From contig NZ_JADNQW010000005.1 in NCBI RefSeq assembly GCF_015709455.1, positions 4,298,001 to 4,362,000 of the forward strand: 64,000 nt of DNA, given 5' to 3'. This DNA is from Methylosinus sp. H3A (GTDB lineage: Bacteria; Pseudomonadota; Alphaproteobacteria; Rhizobiales; Beijerinckiaceae). Under the pieces are notes generated by a model, which was given only the letters and a program-made list of their open reading frames with translations, made no database searches and was not told the origin of the DNA. Both the position numbers and the translations under genes were made by a program. Shown here piece by piece: positions 39,550 through 48,444 of this stretch. The first letter of the stretch is position 1. Every line of letters begins with the position of its first letter.

Positions 39550-39581
39550 GCGCGACGGCCCGGGGGCCGTCGCGCTTTTTT
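39550..39581 (+). terminator. Rho-independent terminator
   Basis: Perfect 11-pair stem (GCGCGACGGCC at 39550-39560, partner at 39565-39575) with a CGGG loop and six Ts. It ends the plus-strand unit of the Cys-rich protein and lies a few bases before the stop of convergent rne. Confidence 0.92.
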
Positions 39582-39586
39582 GTCAA

Positions 39587-42481
39587 TCAATCGCCGCCGA
39601 GCGAGGCCTTGGCGCGCTGCCACCAGCCGCCCTTCTTGGGGCGGTCGGGATCGGCCTGGGTGATGACGGTCTCGGTCGGCTCGCGCGGAGGCGGCGGCGG
39701 GGCGGTCACATGCGTGATCGGAGCCGAGGGAGCCTCGGGCTCCGGCGCAAGCGCCTCGGGCTGCAGGGCCTGGCGCTCCGGCTCGGGCGCGCTCGGCGCA
39801 GCGGCCTCGCCCGGCGGAGCCGCGGGAGGAACTGCCTCCTCGGCCACCACCGGAGGCGGCGCTTCGCTCGCCTCGAAGGGCGGGATATGAGCCTCGGCCG
39901 TGGAGACGGCCGTCTCCTCGGCGCCCTCGTCGAGCGGGAAGGCGCCCTGCTCGCGAAACTCGGCCGGCAGCGGCGAAGAGCGCGTCCAGCGGCCGGCGCG
40001 ACGGCCGCGTCCGCCACGGCTTCCCCGTTCCGCGGGCCGCGGGACTTCATTGGCGGGCGCGGTGGGCACGCCATCGATTTCCGCGACGATGGCGAGACCC
40101 TCGTCCGAAGGCTGCTCGGCGCCCGGCGCCGGCGCTTCGCCGCCCGAGAGTCCGCCGCCGCGTCCACGACGCCGGCGACGACGACGCGCGCGCGGCTGTC
40201 CATCCTCGTCTTCCTCGACGAAGGACGGAGGGGCGCCACGCTCTTCACGTCGCGCGCTTTCGGGCCGGCGCTCCACGATCTCGATTACGTCGGCGGCCTC
40301 CTCGGCCTCCGCCGGCTCCAGTTCTTCCTCGAGATCCTCTGCAAGAGAATCGACGCGCAGCGGCTGCTGCGCCGGAAGCTCGCGCACGCCAGTGGCCGGC
40401 TCGCCGCGCTCCAGCGCGTGATAGGAGGTGCCGGTCAGGCTGTCGTCGGCCGAGACGGTGATGGCGACGCCGAAGCGGCGCTCCAGCGCCTGCAGATGGC
40501 TGCGCTTCTGATTGAGAATATAGAGCGCGACCACAGTGCGCGTGCGCAGGATGATGTCATGCGCCGCGCTTTTGATGAGCGCATCCTCGAGCACGCGCAG
40601 CACATGCAGCGCGATGGAGGCGGTGGAGCGCACGGTTCCGGCTCCGGCGCAATGCGGGCACGGCACGGTCGAGCCCTCGAGCACGCCGGCGCGGATGCGC
40701 TGGCGCGACATTTCGAGCAGGCCGAAATGCGAGATGCGGCCGACCTGAATGCGCGCGCGGTCGTTCTTGAGCGCATCCTTCAGCCGACGCTCGACCGAGC
40801 GATTGTTGCGGCTCTCCTCCATGTCGATGAAATCGACGACGATGAGGCCGGCGAGATCGCGCAGGCGCAGCTGGCGGGCGACCTCGTCGGCCGCCTCCAG
40901 ATTGGTGCGCAGCGCCGTGTCCTCGATATTATGCTCGCGGGTGGAGCGGCCCGAGTTCACATCTATGGCGACCAGCGCCTCGGTCTGATTGATGACGAGA
41001 TAGCCGCCCGACTTCAGCGTCACCTGATTGGAGAACAGCGCGTCGAGCTGCGCCTCCGCCCCGGCGGCGGCGAAGATCGGATTGGGATCGCGATAGAGGC
41101 GGACATTCTTGGCATGGCTCGGAATGAGCATACGCATGAAATCCTTGGCCTCGCGATAGGAGTCCTCGCCGGAGACGACGACCTCGTCCACATCGCGGCC
41201 ATAGAGGTCGCGGATGGCGCGCTTGATCAGCGAGCCCTCCTCATAGACGAGCGTCGGCGCGCTGGAGCGCAGCGTCAATTCGCGCACGCTCTCCCACATG
41301 CGCAGGAGATATTCGAAGTCGCGCTTGACCTCGGCCTTGGTGCGCGTGGCGCCGGCGGTGCGCAGAATGACGCCCATGCCCTCCGGAACCTCGAGCTCCT
41401 GCACGATCTCCTTGAGGCGCTTGCGATCGGCCCCGTCGGTGATCTTGCGGGAGATGCCGCCGCCGCGCGCGGTGTTGGGCATCAGCACGGAATAGCGGCC
41501 GGCGAGCGAGAGATAGGTGGTGAGCGCAGCGCCCTTGTTGCCGCGCTCTTCCTTGACGACCTGCACGAGCAGAACCTGGCGGCGCTTGATGACCTCCTGG
41601 ATCTTATATTGACGGCGCGAGCGCGAAGGCCGGTGTGGCACCTCCTCCATGGCGTCGCCGCCGATATGCTCGACGTGCTCTTCCTCGTCCTCGTGCTCTT
41701 CTTCCTCGTCGTGGTCGTCGTCGCGGCGGCGGGCTTCTTCGCGCTCGCGCTCGGCCTCGTGTTCCACATAGCGCTCGCTCTGGTCGCGCTCGTCCTGACG
41801 GCGCGCCTTGACCTCGTGGTCGAGCTCGGCCGGCTCGGCCGGAGCTTCTTCCGGATGACCGGCCTCGATGACGCCGAAACCCTGCGGATCGACGGCGATC
41901 GGCTCCGCCTCGGACGTCTCCGACGTGATCGCTTCGGCCGCAGGAGCCTCCGGCTCTTCGGCGGGCGCCGACGCGAGCTCGGCGCTCTCGGCGCGGACCT
42001 CTTCGGCCGGCGCGGCGGCGTCGACATTCGCCGCCTCGTCCGCGGCGTCGATCTCGGCGCCTTCCTCGCTGTCGGAGGCGCTCCCGGAGATCACCTCATC
42101 GGAGCGGGAGCGCTTTTCGGCCCCGTCCGAATTGCGGCGGCGCGAGCGGCGACGGCCGCCATGGGGACGCGGCTCCTCGTCCTCCTGCTGATGGACGCGG
42201 CTCTCCTCCTCGAGCAGAGCGATCCGATCGGCGACAGGGATCTGGTAATAATCCGGATGTATCTCGGCGAAAGCCAGAAAGCCGTGACGATTGCCGCCGT
42301 AATCCACGAAGGCCGCCTGCAGCGACGGCTCCACGCGCGTGACCTTGGCGAGATAGATATTGCCGCGCAGAGGCCTTTTGTCGGCGGCTTCGAAGTCGAA
42401 TTCCTGAACGCGATTGCCGCGTAGCACGACTACGCGGGTTTCCTCCGGGTGGGAGGCGTCGATGAGCATTTTGTTGGCCAT
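39587..42481 (-). CDS. rne: Ribonuclease E
   Basis: This 964-residue endoribonuclease is central to mRNA decay and rRNA/tRNA processing. The start MANKMLIDASHPEETRVVVLRGNR is the usual S1-domain beginning. Residues about 84-300 form a long acidic and Arg-rich insertion inside the S1 region, as in Caulobacter and other alphaproteobacteria. The catalytic DNase-I-like part has IDVNSGRST, and the zinc-link cysteines are in CPHCAGAGT. The tail is Pro/Glu/Ala-rich and unstructured, presumably the degradosome scaffold, ending in a basic KKGGWWQRAKASLGG. It is a single-gene unit with a long upstream leader. Confidence 0.96.
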   Translation of the reverse strand: MANKMLIDASHPEETRVVVLRGNRVQEFDFEAADKRPLRGNIYLAKVTRVEPSLQAAFVDYGGNRHGFLAFAEIHPDYYQIPVADRIALLEEESRVHQQEDEEPRPHGGRRRSRRRNSDGAEKRSRSDEVISGSASDSEEGAEIDAADEAANVDAAAPAEEVRAESAELASAPAEEPEAPAAEAITSETSEAEPIAVDPQGFGVIEAGHPEEAPAEPAELDHEVKARRQDERDQSERYVEHEAEREREEARRRDDDHDEEEEHEDEEEHVEHIGGDAMEEVPHRPSRSRRQYKIQEVIKRRQVLLVQVVKEERGNKGAALTTYLSLAGRYSVLMPNTARGGGISRKITDGADRKRLKEIVQELEVPEGMGVILRTAGATRTKAEVKRDFEYLLRMWESVRELTLRSSAPTLVYEEGSLIKRAIRDLYGRDVDEVVVSGEDSYREAKDFMRMLIPSHAKNVRLYRDPNPIFAAAGAEAQLDALFSNQVTLKSGGYLVINQTEALVAIDVNSGRSTREHNIEDTALRTNLEAADEVARQLRLRDLAGLIVVDFIDMEESRNNRSVERRLKDALKNDRARIQVGRISHFGLLEMSRQRIRAGVLEGSTVPCPHCAGAGTVRSTASIALHVLRVLEDALIKSAAHDIILRTRTVVALYILNQKRSHLQALERRFGVAITVSADDSLTGTSYHALERGEPATGVRELPAQQPLRVDSLAEDLEEELEPAEAEEAADVIEIVERRPESARREERGAPPSFVEEDEDGQPRARRRRRRRGRGGGLSGGEAPAPGAEQPSDEGLAIVAEIDGVPTAPANEVPRPAERGSRGGRGRRAGRWTRSSPLPAEFREQGAFPLDEGAEETAVSTAEAHIPPFEASEAPPPVVAEEAVPPAAPPGEAAAPSAPEPERQALQPEALAPEPEAPSAPITHVTAPPPPPREPTETVITQADPDRPKKGGWWQRAKASLGGD

Positions 42482-43219
42482 GAGAAACTCTTTGCGGCGC
42501 GACGCGAGGCGACGCCGGCGGTCTCGAGCGAACATCCCGTGAGGGATGATGCGACCGCGGTCCGGCGAAGCGTCGGAGCGTCGACGCGTGTTTTCGAGGA
42601 GTTGGTGTCGATCGCGAAACATCGGATACGCGAACCGGCGCGACCGCCGGCGGACTGGGCGAGAGACCCGATCGGCCGCCGAAGCGAGACCGGCCGGGAG
42701 CCAGAGTGACGACGGCTCGGGAAGACAGCGCGAATCGACAGCTCCACCGGCGCGCGATACTCTCGCGCGGAGTGGCCCCTCGATTGGCGGCATGTCATGG
42801 ACTTCGCCATGAGCTCGTCACAAAAACCTTATGTCACAGCGCCTTACGGCGGCGCCCGCCCGTCCCGAACCCGCGCGCGAGGCGTGCATTCGAACGTAAT
42901 TCATCCCGTGGAAAAACGCGCCGTCCGTCCGAGACGGTTCCCGACGCCGTAAAACGCCGAAAATGCGCTAGGCGCATTTCGAACCCTTCCACGGAACGTT
43001 TCCATACATAATGTCTCGAAGGCGACACCGCAAGTTGGACGTGCCCTCTCCGACGGCTCGCCCACAGGAAGGCGCCCGCGGCAGGCCGAGAAACCGGCGG
43101 CGCGGCCGCTCCTAACTCCGCATTAACCAGATGTCCTCAGAAAGATTTCGGGCTCGCGCGCTCGCGCGAGCCGCGCCATATTGTTTGCGGGCGAACGCGC
43201 GAGCGGGGCGAATTTCGAC
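42482..43219. other. Long spacer between rne and the amidase gene
   Basis: About 740 bases without a gene. It must hold both divergent promoters and a long rne 5' leader. Leaders of this kind mediate autoregulation of RNase E in enterobacteria; whether it does so here is unknown. A perfect ten-pair hairpin with a two-base loop lies at 43151-43172, close to the amidase start. A TACATAAT element near 43003 is a -10-like candidate. Confidence 0.5.
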
Positions 43220-44545
43220 ATGGACGACTGGCGAACGGGGGCCGGGCCTTCGCGGGCTCATGGGCGTTTTGCGCGCGGATTCGTGCGGGCCGCGCTCGCC
43301 GCGGGCCTTGCTTTCGGCATCGCCGGGGCTTCGGCGGAGCCGACGCCTCCGCCCGAGCCGGTCGCCGCGATCGCCGCGCGAATCGAACAGCAGAAGGACC
43401 GGGCGCGCCTCGTCTTCGAGACGACGGCCGAGGTGACGCCGACCGTCTTTCCGGTCGCCGACCCTTATCGAATCGTCGTCGATCTGCCCGAAATGGCCTT
43501 CCGCCTCGACCCAGAGCTCGGGCGCCGGCCCAAGGACAAGCGCGGCGGCGACGAGCTCGTGACCTCCTTCCGCTTCGGCCATTTCGCGCCCGGACGCTCG
43601 CGAATCGTCATCGATCTCGCACGGCCCGCCAAGATCATTCGCGCCGAGAGCGATTCGAAATCGAAAACCCCGCGTCTCGTCATCGAGCTCGAGCCCTCCG
43701 ACGCGGCGAGCTTTGCGTCCGAGGCGGCCCGCAGGGCGCCCGCCGCCTCCCGCGCCGCCGCGGCCGAGCCGGCGCCGCCTCCCGCGCCGGGCGGCAAGCC
43801 CTTGCTGGTCATCGACCCTGGCCATGGCGGCGTCGATGTCGGCGCGGCCGGCCCGCATGGCGAGCAGGAGAAGACCATCGTCCTCGAATTCGCCCGAACG
43901 CTGAAGACGAAGCTCGAGGCGGATGGCAAGCTGCGCGTGATCCTCACCCGCAATGAGGACGCCTTCATGGCGCTCGACGAGCGCGTGCGCGTCGCGCGCC
44001 AGGCCGGGGCCGAATTATTCCTGTCGATTCACGCCGATACGCTCGGCGAGGCGAGCGTCGAGGGGGCCACGGTCTACACCGTCTCCGCCCGCGCCTCGGA
44101 CTCCGAGGCGGCGAAAATCGCCGAAAAGGAGAATTTCGCCGATCGCGCGGCCGGGCTCGAGCGCAAATCCGAGGACGCCGGCGAAGTCGGCGACATTCTC
44201 TTCGATCTCACTCGGCGCGAGACGCGCGCCTACAGCCGCGTCTTCGCCCGCACGCTGATCGCTTATTGGCAGACCGTCGGCCATCTCAACAAAAATCCGA
44301 GCCGCTCGGCCGGCTTCGTGGTGCTGAAAGCCTTCGACATTCCCTCGGTGCTGCTCGAGCTCGGCTATCTGTCGAGCTCGCGCGATTTGTCGCGGCTCGT
44401 CTCGGCGGAATGGCGCGACCATGCGGCCGAGGCCACGGCGCAGGCGATCGAGCGTTATTTCGCGGAACGCCAGGAGCAGGCGCAAGAGCAAGTGCAAGCC
44501 GCGGCGCCTGCTCAGGCCGTCGCCGCGACCGCGCGCCCACAATAA
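43220..44545 (+). CDS. N-acetylmuramoyl-L-alanine amidase (Amidase_3, AMIN domain)
   Basis: This 441-residue periplasmic amidase splits daughter cells by cutting the peptide side chain from peptidoglycan. A signal segment (FVRAALAAGLAFGIAGASA) precedes an AMIN domain (about 50-150), a Pro/Ala linker and the zinc amidase. Zinc ligands are H in IDPGHGGVD, E in GEQEKTIVLEFA and H in LFLSIHADT, with the catalytic glutamate in SVLLELGYLSS. The ATG at 43220 is chosen; a TTG at 43181 would add 13 residues. The gene precedes PBP1A, a standard alphaproteobacterial pairing. Confidence 0.94.
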   Translation: MDDWRTGAGPSRAHGRFARGFVRAALAAGLAFGIAGASAEPTPPPEPVAAIAARIEQQKDRARLVFETTAEVTPTVFPVADPYRIVVDLPEMAFRLDPELGRRPKDKRGGDELVTSFRFGHFAPGRSRIVIDLARPAKIIRAESDSKSKTPRLVIELEPSDAASFASEAARRAPAASRAAAAEPAPPPAPGGKPLLVIDPGHGGVDVGAAGPHGEQEKTIVLEFARTLKTKLEADGKLRVILTRNEDAFMALDERVRVARQAGAELFLSIHADTLGEASVEGATVYTVSARASDSEAAKIAEKENFADRAAGLERKSEDAGEVGDILFDLTRRETRAYSRVFARTLIAYWQTVGHLNKNPSRSAGFVVLKAFDIPSVLLELGYLSSSRDLSRLVSAEWRDHAAEATAQAIERYFAERQEQAQEQVQAAAPAQAVAATARPQ

Positions 44546-44685
44546 AACATAAAAACGGGGATAAGGATGGGCGCGGCGAGAGGCCGATTCGGGTTTCCGT
44601 CTCGACAAAATATCTCTACACGGGACGCCGACGGCGCGGCGCGCGCCAGATTTGAGGTAACGCGTCTCTTCGAGGATCATCCTTC

Positions 44686-47103
44686 ATGCGTCTGCTCGTC
44701 CGGTTCTTCGGCTTCCTCTTCGCGACCGGCGCCATCGTCTTCCTGATCGGCGTGGCGGCCGCGGCCGGCATCGTCTACGTATTCTCGAAGGATCTGCCGG
44801 ACACGGCGCAATTGCGCAATTACGAGCCGCCGGTCACGACGCGCATCCACGCCAATGACGGCTCCATCCTCGCCGAATATTCGCGCGAGCGCCGATTGTT
44901 CCTGCCGAGCTCGGCCGTGCCGCCGCTCGTCCGGCAGGCCTTCATCTCGGCCGAGGACAAGAATTTCTATACGCATAACGGCGTCGACTTCGAGGGCATC
45001 GCCCGCGCCGTGTCGATTCTCGCCCAGGGCGGGCGCCATATGCAGGGCGCTTCGACGATCACCCAGCAGGTGGCCAAGAACTTCCTGGTCGGCAATGAGC
45101 GCTCCTTCGAGCGCAAGATTCGCGAGGCGCTGATCTCCTTCCGCATAGAGGCGGCCTATCCCAAGGACCGCATCCTCGAGCTCTATCTCAACGAGATCTA
45201 TCTCGGCCTCGGCAATTATGGCGTCGCCGCCGCGGCGCTGAATTATTTCAACAAATCGGTCTATGAGCTGACCATCGCCGAGGCCGCCTATCTCGCCGCC
45301 CTGCCCAAGGCGCCGAACAACTACCACCCATTCCTGCATCGCGACCGCGCGGTCGAGCGCCGCAATTACGTCATCGACCGCATGGTCGCCGACGGCTTCG
45401 TCTCGCAGAAGGACGGCGACAAGGCCAAGACCGAGCCGCTCGGCGTCAATCCGCGCGTGACCTCGCCCAACACCTATGTCGCCGGCTATTTCGCCGAGGA
45501 AGTGCGCCGCGAGCTGCTCGACAAATATGGGGACAAGAAGCTCTATGAGGGCGGCCTCTCGGTGCGCTCGACGCTCGACCCCAAAATGCAGGCCATCACC
45601 CGCAAGGCGCTGGCCGACGGCCTGGTGCGCTTCGACGAGGCGCATGGCTTCCGCGGCCCGATGCGCCATATCGACATCTCCTATGACTGGGGCCTGCCGC
45701 TCGCCGATATTCCGGCGCTCGGCGATGTGAAGCCCTGGCGCCTCGCCGTGGTGCTGGACGCCAATGACGGTTTCGCACGCATCGGCCTGCAGCCGCCGCG
45801 CGAGAAATCCGGCGAGGTGGCGCGCGAGCGCGAGACCGGCCAGCTCGGCCAGGAGGGCATGCGCTGGGCCGGCCGCAGCATTCGCGCCGCGCTGACGCCG
45901 GGCGACGTCATCTATGTCGAGCCGCTCTCCGGCCGGCAGGGCCAGTATCGGCTGCGGCAGATTCCGGAAATCTCCGGCGCCATGGTGGCGATGGACCCGC
46001 ATACGGGCCGCGTCTTCGCCATGGTCGGCGGCTTCTCCTACGATCAGTCGGAGTTCAACCGCGCGACGCAGGCGCTGCGTCAGCCGGGCTCCTCCTTCAA
46101 GCCCTTCGTCTACGCCACCGCGCTCGACAATGGCTACACGCCCTCCTCCTCCATTCTCGACGAGCCGATCACCATCGTGCAGGCCAATGGCGAGAGCTGG
46201 ACTCCGGAGAATTTCGAGGGCGCGCATGGCACGGGCGCGCATCCGCTGCGCTATGGCGTCGAGCACTCCAAGAATATGATGACCGTGCGCCTCGCCAAGG
46301 ATGTCGGCATGCCGCTGATCGCCGAATACGCCAAGCGCTTCGGCATTTACGACGACATGCCGCTCTATCTGCCCATGGCGCTCGGCGCCGGCGAGACGAC
46401 GGTGATGCGCATGGTGACCGCCTATTCCATGCTCTGCAATGGCGGCAAGCGCGTGAAGGCGACGTTGATCGACCGCATCCAGGACCGCTGGGGCAAGACG
46501 ATCTACCGCCATGACGAGCGCCAGTGCCTGGGCTGCGACGCGCCCAAATGGGAGACCCAGAACGAGCCCAAGCTGATCGACAAGCGCGAGCAGGTGCTCG
46601 ATCCGCTGACCGCCTATCAGATCACCTCGATCATGGAGGGCGTCATCGAGCGCGGCACCGGCCAGTCGATCAAGGCCGTGGGCAAGCATCTCGCCGGCAA
46701 GACGGGCACCACCAACGAGGCCAAGGATCTGTGGTTCGTCGGCTTCTCGCCCGACCTCGCCGTCGGCGTCTATATCGGCTACGATCGGCCGCGGCCCGTG
46801 GGCGAGGGCAAGAGCGCGCAGGCGGCGACCTATGCCGCGCCGATCTTCCGCGACTTCATGACCGTGGCGCTGAAGGACAAGCCGGACGTGCCCTTCCGCG
46901 TGCCGCCGGGCATAAAGCTGATCTCGGTCGATCCGCATTCGGGCCTGCGCTCGAAGGGCTCCGGCTCGATCCTCGAGGCCTTCAAGCCGGGCACCGCGCC
47001 GCCCGATTCCTATTCCGCGGCGGGCAGCGACGGCGGCCTGCATTCCGGCGGCGCCCAGGATGTGGACAAGCAGGTGGGAAGCGGGACCGGCGGCCTGTAT
47101 TGA
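44686..47103 (+). CDS. mrcA: Penicillin-binding protein 1A
   Basis: This 805-residue bifunctional peptidoglycan synthase has one N-terminal anchor helix. The GT51 glycosyltransferase has SAEDKNFYTHNGVDFEGI and GASTITQQVAKNFLVG. An OB-like insertion follows. The transpeptidase has SSFK in RQPGSSFKPFVYA, SKN in EHSKNMMTV and KTG in LAGKTGTTNEAK. All catalytic motifs are present. It starts 140 bases after the amidase gene. In many Rhizobiales prfB follows next; here an MNT/HEPN pair does. Confidence 0.97.
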   Translation: MRLLVRFFGFLFATGAIVFLIGVAAAAGIVYVFSKDLPDTAQLRNYEPPVTTRIHANDGSILAEYSRERRLFLPSSAVPPLVRQAFISAEDKNFYTHNGVDFEGIARAVSILAQGGRHMQGASTITQQVAKNFLVGNERSFERKIREALISFRIEAAYPKDRILELYLNEIYLGLGNYGVAAAALNYFNKSVYELTIAEAAYLAALPKAPNNYHPFLHRDRAVERRNYVIDRMVADGFVSQKDGDKAKTEPLGVNPRVTSPNTYVAGYFAEEVRRELLDKYGDKKLYEGGLSVRSTLDPKMQAITRKALADGLVRFDEAHGFRGPMRHIDISYDWGLPLADIPALGDVKPWRLAVVLDANDGFARIGLQPPREKSGEVARERETGQLGQEGMRWAGRSIRAALTPGDVIYVEPLSGRQGQYRLRQIPEISGAMVAMDPHTGRVFAMVGGFSYDQSEFNRATQALRQPGSSFKPFVYATALDNGYTPSSSILDEPITIVQANGESWTPENFEGAHGTGAHPLRYGVEHSKNMMTVRLAKDVGMPLIAEYAKRFGIYDDMPLYLPMALGAGETTVMRMVTAYSMLCNGGKRVKATLIDRIQDRWGKTIYRHDERQCLGCDAPKWETQNEPKLIDKREQVLDPLTAYQITSIMEGVIERGTGQSIKAVGKHLAGKTGTTNEAKDLWFVGFSPDLAVGVYIGYDRPRPVGEGKSAQAATYAAPIFRDFMTVALKDKPDVPFRVPPGIKLISVDPHSGLRSKGSGSILEAFKPGTAPPDSYSAAGSDGGLHSGGAQDVDKQVGSGTGGLY

Positions 47104-47119
47104 GCGGGGCGGGAGCGTG

Positions 47120-47437
47120 ATGTTGCGCCCAATCGATCCGATCATGAGCCGGTTTCGCGCCGCGCTCGGCGACACGTACGGCCAGCGGCTTCGACGCGTG
47201 GTGCTGTTCGGCTCGAGGGCCCGCGGCGACGCGCGTCCAGACTCGGATTACGACGTCGCCGTGTTCCTCGAGGACATCGAGAGCATCGGACGGGAGGCGG
47301 ATCGGATCGCGGAGATCGAGACCGAAATTCTTTACGACACGGGCGCTGTCATCAACGCCCTGCCCTTCCTCGCCGCGGCCTATCGAGAGCCCACGGCGCT
47401 GATGGGAGCCTTGCGCCGCGAAGGCGTGGAGCTGTGA
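47120..47437 (+). CDS. Minimal nucleotidyltransferase (MNT), likely antitoxin of a HEPN pair, copy 2
   Basis: A 105-residue protein with the intact motif GSRARGDARPDSDYDVAVF. It is strongly similar along its length to the MNT protein at 35217-35540, including the shared ILYDTGAVINALPF block, so the two are recent paralogues or parallel acquisitions. A GGGAG precedes the ATG. It starts 16 bases after the PBP1A stop and overlaps the HEPN gene by four bases (GTGA). Confidence 0.9.
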   Translation: MLRPIDPIMSRFRAALGDTYGQRLRRVVLFGSRARGDARPDSDYDVAVFLEDIESIGREADRIAEIETEILYDTGAVINALPFLAAAYREPTALMGALRREGVEL

Positions 47438-47745
47438 AGGCCGAAGTCGCCGCTCGCTGCGCCTATTACACAGCCTTCCATGCAGCCGAAGCCTTCATCG
47501 TCGAAGCGACCGGCAAGAGCGTGAAAACCCATTCGGGCGCGAGGGCCGAGTTCGCCCGCTTGGCGAAAGAAACCGGAGAGATCGACAAATCGCTCCCGAA
47601 GTTCCTCGCGAAAGCGTATATCTACAAAGAAATCAGCGACTATGGCGCGCGTCCCGGGGCCGACGTCACCCCTGCCGACGCAGTCGATGATCGCCGCCGC
47701 AGAGCGATCATCGACTGCGTAACGGCTTTGTTGAGTCGAGGGTGA
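47434..47745 (+). CDS. HEPN domain protein, UPF0332-like, copy 2, N-terminally shortened
   Basis: A 103-residue protein starting with GTG inside the MNT stop. Its core (RCAYYTAFHAAEAFI, THSGARAEFARLAK, FLAKAYIYKEISDYG) aligns with copy 1 from about residue 29 of the latter. The first helix of copy 1, about 26 residues, is therefore missing, and no frame upstream restores it because the MNT gene occupies that space. The coding sequence is otherwise open, so it may be a functional short form or a decaying toxin. Confidence 0.8.
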   Translation: MKAEVAARCAYYTAFHAAEAFIVEATGKSVKTHSGARAEFARLAKETGEIDKSLPKFLAKAYIYKEISDYGARPGADVTPADAVDDRRRRAIIDCVTALLSRG

Positions 47746-47772
47746 CGTAGAATGGCGGAAGCCGACGTCTCG

Positions 47773-48444
47773 TCACTCCCCCAAATGCCGCAGCGCCGCT
47801 GCCGCCGCGAAAGGGCACAGCGCCAGCGACGCCAAGCTGATCGCGCATAAAATGGCGAAAGGCGCCGCGAAGGACACCGTCCCGCCGGTCGCCGCCTCCG
47901 CCGCCGAGACGCCGAAAATCAGCACGGGAATCGTCAGCGGCAGAACCAGCAGCCCCATCAGCAGGCCGCCGCGGCGCAGCGTCACCGTCGCCGCCGCGCC
48001 GATGGCGCCGATCAGCGTCAGAGCCGGCGTGCCGGCGAGCAGCGTCGCGGTCACGGCGACGAGCGCCGCCTCGTCCTGCTGGAGCATCAGGCCGAGAAAG
48101 GGCGCGGCCAAGGTCAGCGGCAGGCCGGTCGTCACCCAATGCGCCGCGCATTTGACCAGCACCGCGAGCTCGAGCGGCGAATGGCCGAGGTGGAAGAGAT
48201 CGAGCGAACCGTCCTCGAGATCGGCCTGGAACAGCCGGTCTAGGCAAAGGAGGCTCGCGAGCAGCGCCGCGATCCACAATATCGCCGGGCCGATGCGGGC
48301 GAGGAGATTTGGGTCCGGGCCGATGGCGAAGGGAACGATCGACACCATCACCAGGAAAAAGACGACGCCCATCGTCGCCGAGCCGCCGATGCGGCGGGCG
48401 ACGCGCAGATCGCGCAAGAACAAAGCGAGAAGCGGGGAATTCAC
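47773..48444 (-). CDS. ccmB: Heme exporter protein CcmB
   Basis: This 223-residue membrane permease of the heme-handling ABC transporter works in cytochrome c maturation (system I). It has six helices; the family start is LLALFLRDLRVARRIGG, with FFLVMVSIVPFAIGP and DLEDGSLDLF. The start is GTG, overlapping the ccmA stop by four bases. The cytochrome c1 gene of this window depends on this system. ccmC, usually next, is not downstream here: a convergent HEPN gene ends 27 bases away. Confidence 0.94.
   Translation of the reverse strand: MNSPLLALFLRDLRVARRIGGSATMGVVFFLVMVSIVPFAIGPDPNLLARIGPAILWIAALLASLLCLDRLFQADLEDGSLDLFHLGHSPLELAVLVKCAAHWVTTGLPLTLAAPFLGLMLQQDEAALVAVTATLLAGTPALTLIGAIGAAATVTLRRGGLLMGLLVLPLTIPVLIFGVSAAEAATGGTVSFAAPFAILCAISLASLALCPFAAAAALRHLGE

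Noticed and set aside
39431..42424. Long plus-strand open frame (about 1000 codons) opposite rne
   Set aside because: Mirror of the high-GC rne gene; translation is Arg/Gly/Ala-rich with no domain, and rne on the other strand is unmistakable.
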